From Rubritepida sp. (GTDB lineage: Bacteria; Pseudomonadota; Alphaproteobacteria; Acetobacterales; Acetobacteraceae): a DNA stretch of 6,982 nucleotides. The notes below the pieces were generated by a model. It was not told the origin of the DNA. It made no database searches and worked only from the letters and a program-made list of their open reading frames with translations. The stretch lies in contig JACMRO010000221.1 of the NCBI GenBank assembly GCA_014376425.1, positions 1 through 6,982 on the forward strand, in the 5' to 3' direction. Position numbers and translations under genes: made by a program. Numbering within the stretch: position 1 is the stretch's first letter; the number at the start of each line of letters is the position of its first letter. Positions 4,895 through 6,982 of this stretch are shown here, in pieces.

Positions 4895-6322
4895 ATGGCC
4901 ACGCAGCCGAACAATGACGCCATCAACAAAGTCTTCGAGATGGTGAAAGAGAACAGTGTCGAATACGTCGACTTCCGTTTCACCGATCCGCGCGGAAAGT
5001 GGCACCACACTGCGCAGCACATCTCGACGCTTGAGGCCGACACCTTCGAGGAAGGCATCATGTTCGACGGCTCGTCGATCGCCGGCTGGAAGGCGATCAA
5101 TGAGAGCGACATGATCCTGATGCCGGATGCGACGACGGCGGTGATGGACCCCTTCTCGGCCAAGCCGCAGATGATCCTGTTCTGCGACATCTACGAGCCC
5201 AGCACCGGCCAGCGATACACCCGTGACCCGCGCGGCACCGCGAAGAAGGCCGAGGAGTACCTGAAGAGCACCGGGCTGGGCGACACCGCCTTCTTTGGCC
5301 CGGAAGCCGAGTTCTTCATCTTCGACAGCGTGAAGTTCGGCACCGGCGGCAATTTCGGCACCTACCACCTCGACAGCATCGAGGGCCCGGGCGCCAACAT
5401 GAAGGATTATCCGGAAGGCAATATGGGCCACCGCCCCGGCCTCAAAGGTGGCTACTTCCCGGTCCCCCCCGTGGATAGCGAGCAGGATCTGCGCGCCGAA
5501 ATGCTGAGCACCATGGGCGAGATGGGCCTGGCGATCGAGAAGCACCATCATGAGGTGGCGCAGAGCCAGCATGAGCTCGGCACCAAGTTCGGCCCGATGG
5601 TCATGCAGGCCGACCACATGCAGATCTACAAATACTGCGTGCACAACGTCGCCCACAGCTACGGCAAGACGGCGACGTTCATGCCAAAGCCGATCTATGG
5701 CGATAACGGATCGGGCATGCACGTCCACCAGTCGATCTGGAAGGACGGCAAGCCGATGTTCGCCGGCAACCAGTATGCCGATCTGAGTGAAATGGCGCTG
5801 TACTACATCGGCGGGATCATCAAGCACGCCAAGGCGCTGAACGCCTTCACCAACGCCTCGACCAACAGCTACAAGCGGCTGATCCCGGGCTTCGAGGCGC
5901 CGGTGCTGCTGGCCTATTCGGCCCGGAACCGCTCGGCCAGCTGCCGCATCCCGTATGCGACCAGCCCGAAGGCCAAGCGCGTCGAAGTTCGCTTCCCCGA
6001 CCCGACGGCCAACCCCTACCTGGCCTTCGCGGCGATGCTCATGGCCGGCCTGGACGGCATCAAGAACAAGATCCACCCCGGCGATGCCATGGATAAGGAT
6101 TTGTACGACCTGCCGCCGGAGGAGCTGAAGGGCATCCCCACGGTGTGCGGCAGCCTGCGCGAAGCGCTGGGTGCGCTGGCCGCCGACCATGACTTCCTGC
6201 TGGCCGGCGACGTCTTCACCCGTGACCAGATCGAGAGCTACATCGAGCTGAAGTGGGGTGAAGTGTACAAGTTCGAGCACACGCCGCACCCGGTCGAGTT
6301 CGAGATGTACTACTCGGTCTGA
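4895..6322 (+). CDS. glnA: Glutamine synthetase, type I (GSI-beta, adenylylatable)
   Basis: 475 residues, matching the roughly 470 of dodecameric GSI. It makes glutamine from glutamate, ammonia and ATP in the cytoplasm. Landmarks in order: FDGSSIAGW (57-65), the subunit-contact and active-site Asp loop; FFGPEAEFFIFD with metal ligands E137 and E139; HHHEVAQSQHE with E220 and E227; KPIYGDNGSGMHVHQS (265-280), the ATP-binding signature, with H276; NSYKRLIPGFEAP with R328 and the flexible-loop E334; YSARNRSAS with R344 and R346; and EVRFPDP with E364 and R366. KDLYDLPPEE carries Y404, equivalent to the adenylylated Tyr397 of E. coli, so activity should be switched by GlnE under PII control. The gene is second in the glnBA operon and ends in a strong terminator. 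Its last 60 bases recur almost exactly, inverted, at 6923-6982. Confidence 0.98.
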   Translation: MATQPNNDAINKVFEMVKENSVEYVDFRFTDPRGKWHHTAQHISTLEADTFEEGIMFDGSSIAGWKAINESDMILMPDATTAVMDPFSAKPQMILFCDIYEPSTGQRYTRDPRGTAKKAEEYLKSTGLGDTAFFGPEAEFFIFDSVKFGTGGNFGTYHLDSIEGPGANMKDYPEGNMGHRPGLKGGYFPVPPVDSEQDLRAEMLSTMGEMGLAIEKHHHEVAQSQHELGTKFGPMVMQADHMQIYKYCVHNVAHSYGKTATFMPKPIYGDNGSGMHVHQSIWKDGKPMFAGNQYADLSEMALYYIGGIIKHAKALNAFTNASTNSYKRLIPGFEAPVLLAYSARNRSASCRIPYATSPKAKRVEVRFPDPTANPYLAFAAMLMAGLDGIKNKIHPGDAMDKDLYDLPPEELKGIPTVCGSLREALGALAADHDFLLAGDVFTRDQIESYIELKWGEVYKFEHTPHPVEFEMYYSV

Positions 6323-6325
6323 GCC
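6263..6325 (+). repeat. Left arm of an inverted repeat shared with the second glnA
   Basis: These 63 bases (last 19 codons and stop of glnA plus GCC) match the reverse complement of 6920-6982 at 61 of 63 positions. Both differences are GAG to GAA, synonymous. Homology stops 3 bases past the stop codon on the downstream side. On the other side it runs past the window edge, so the arm length is unknown. Confidence 0.95.
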
Positions 6326-6340
6326 GAGACTGAACAACGG

Positions 6341-6375
6341 AGCAAGGGCGCCGTTACGCGGCGCCCTTGCTTTTT
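6341..6375 (+). terminator. Intrinsic terminator of glnBA
   Basis: AGCAAGGGCGCC (6341-6352) pairs perfectly with GGCGCCCTTGCT (6360-6371) around the 7-base loop GTTACGC, followed by TTTTT (6371-6375). It lies 18 bases after the glnA stop. No A-run precedes the left arm, so it acts rightward only and should not stop the convergent second glnA. Confidence 0.95.
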
Positions 6376-6410
6376 GTCTGTGTTTGCGCAGCTGGCTCGG
6401 GAATGATCGC

Positions 6411-6860
6411 ATGACGATCTCTGAGATTTTGCGGATCGTCACTCTCAGCATGGGCCTTCTTGTCGCTGCCTGCGCTTCACCGGCAGGCGGTCTTATCGCC
6501 TGCGCTCCGGCCTCCCGGGCCGCGGCGTTATCCTGCCTCAGGAGGCCCGCGCGGCGCGGTTTGCCGTTCTTTTCGACCTGCTATGCCTGCGCCAGGCGCC
6601 CGCTGCGGCGCAGGAGAACGCCTTGCGCCATGGTTTCTACCGCGCACAGCCGAATGAAGCCTCGGTGTTCCTGGCCCGCGGCTCCCTCGCTGGCGAGGTT
6701 TTCATCCGCCAGGGGGCCGACACCTATGTGCTGGTCTTCAGTCGCGGCGCATCTGAAACCGGCTGCAGCCTGAATACGGCCGAGGTCACCGCGCAGCAGG
6801 TGCGGCCCCCGACGCAACGAATGTTGGCGCGTTTGGCATCAGAAGGCCTCGCCGTGCCCC
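6411..6860 (+). pseudogene. Small lipoprotein-like gene, apparently broken by a one-base frameshift
   Basis: The ATG at 6411, with GGGA (6399-6402) 8 bases upstream, opens MTISEILRIVTLSMGLLVAA followed by C21 and ASPAGG. This is a lipoprotein signal peptide with lipobox V-A-A-C. That frame then turns into Arg/Pro/Ser-rich sequence typical of a wrong frame and stops at 6773. From about 6485 the +2 frame (codons starting at 6542) reads well. It contains ARFAVLFDLLCLRQA, then NEASVFLARGSLAGEVFIRQ, then GADTYVLVFSRGASETGC, with G/C third positions and a beta-strand-like pattern. That frame has no upstream ATG after the TGA at 6422. Joining the two needs a single missing base between roughly 6478 and 6540. 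No classic slippery heptamer is visible there, so mutation or a sequence error is likelier than programmed slippage. The second frame has no stop before the window ends, so the true 3' end (given here only approximately) may also be damaged. I do not recognise the family. Confidence 0.45.
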
Positions 6861-6922
6861 GCAGGCTCGGTGGGGCCGGGAGCGCCGCGCGGCTGCGACG
6901 CCCCCGAACCCTGGGCGGTGGC

Positions 6923-6982
6923 TCAGACCGAGTAGTACATCTCGAATTCGACCGGGTGCGGCGTGTGTTCGAACTTGTACAC
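6923..6982 (-). CDS. glnA: Second glutamine synthetase, C-terminal end only (runs off the right edge)
   Basis: Read on the minus strand, the last 60 bases encode V-YKFEHTPHPVEFEMYYSV and a TGA stop (6925-6923). All 19 residues equal the C-terminus of the glnA at 4895-6322, and 58 of 60 bases agree. The two changes are both synonymous GAG to GAA. The gene faces the first glnA, stop to stop, 600 bases apart. It is either a second full glnA, a truncated duplicate, or the arm of a larger inverted duplication; only sequence beyond the edge can decide. An assembly fold-back is less likely because of the two substitutions and the different downstream sequence. No good leftward terminator follows it. 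Confidence 0.9.
   Translation of the reverse strand: MYKFEHTPHPVEFEMYYSV

Noticed and set aside
4406..6451. A 681-codon open frame antisense to glnB and glnA
   Set aside because: It is a by-product of GC-rich codon use opposite genuine genes: glnB and glnA on the plus strand match their families along their full length, and the antisense product has no recognisable domain.
6480..6540. Programmed -1 frameshifting in the lipoprotein-like gene
   Set aside because: No X-XXY-YYZ slippery heptamer in phase and no clear downstream stimulatory structure; a simple one-base loss explains the pattern.
6856..6876. Hairpin 47 bases downstream of the second glnA stop as its terminator
   Set aside because: Read in the direction of that gene it has only five clean pairs plus a C-A mismatch, and no T-tract follows.

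Overview
The window is GC-rich bacterial chromosomal DNA whose coding frames strongly prefer G or C at third positions. A PII gene (glnB) sits directly upstream of a GSI-type glutamine synthetase gene (glnA), an arrangement typical of Alphaproteobacteria. The GC content and accessory gene mix would suit Rhodospirillales/Acetobacteraceae, but that finer placement is inference; no rRNA or phylogenetic marker is present to settle it.

Layout from left to right. Positions 1-123 (minus) hold the N-terminus of an HpcH/HpaI-type aldolase that leaves the window. Divergent from it, 261-1106 (plus) encodes a guanidino-modifying hydrolase of the dimethylarginine dimethylaminohydrolase/arginine deiminase fold. 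This gene converges on a minus-strand gene (1405-2469) for a Tat-exported, ACMSD-like metal-dependent amidohydrolase. The gap between them is filled by a two-copy tandem repeat of about 128 bp. Upstream of the amidohydrolase and on the same strand is tRNA-His(GTG) (2549-2625), followed by a 276-base spacer with no recognisable gene. Next is a class I PLP-dependent aminotransferase (2902-4131, minus). A 313-base spacer with two small perfect hairpins separates it from the divergent glnB (4445-4783)-glnA (4895-6322) operon, which ends in a textbook intrinsic terminator (6341-6375).

The right end is the most unusual part. After the glnA terminator comes what looks like a lipoprotein gene broken by a frameshift (6411 to about 6860). 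The last 60 bases are the 3' end of a second glnA on the opposite strand. Its last 19 residues are identical to those of the first glnA, and the two differ only by two synonymous changes. The two glnA copies therefore converge as an inverted repeat flanking about 0.6 kb that contains the damaged gene.

Functionally, glnB and glnA form the core of nitrogen-status control. PII, carrying its uridylylation tyrosine, signals nitrogen and 2-oxoglutarate status, and the glutamine synthetase carries the adenylylation tyrosine through which PII indirectly acts. The aminotransferase and the guanidino hydrolase also handle amino-nitrogen, but nothing in the sequence shows co-regulation with glnBA. I saw no CRISPR array, insertion sequence, phage gene or recognisable defence system.
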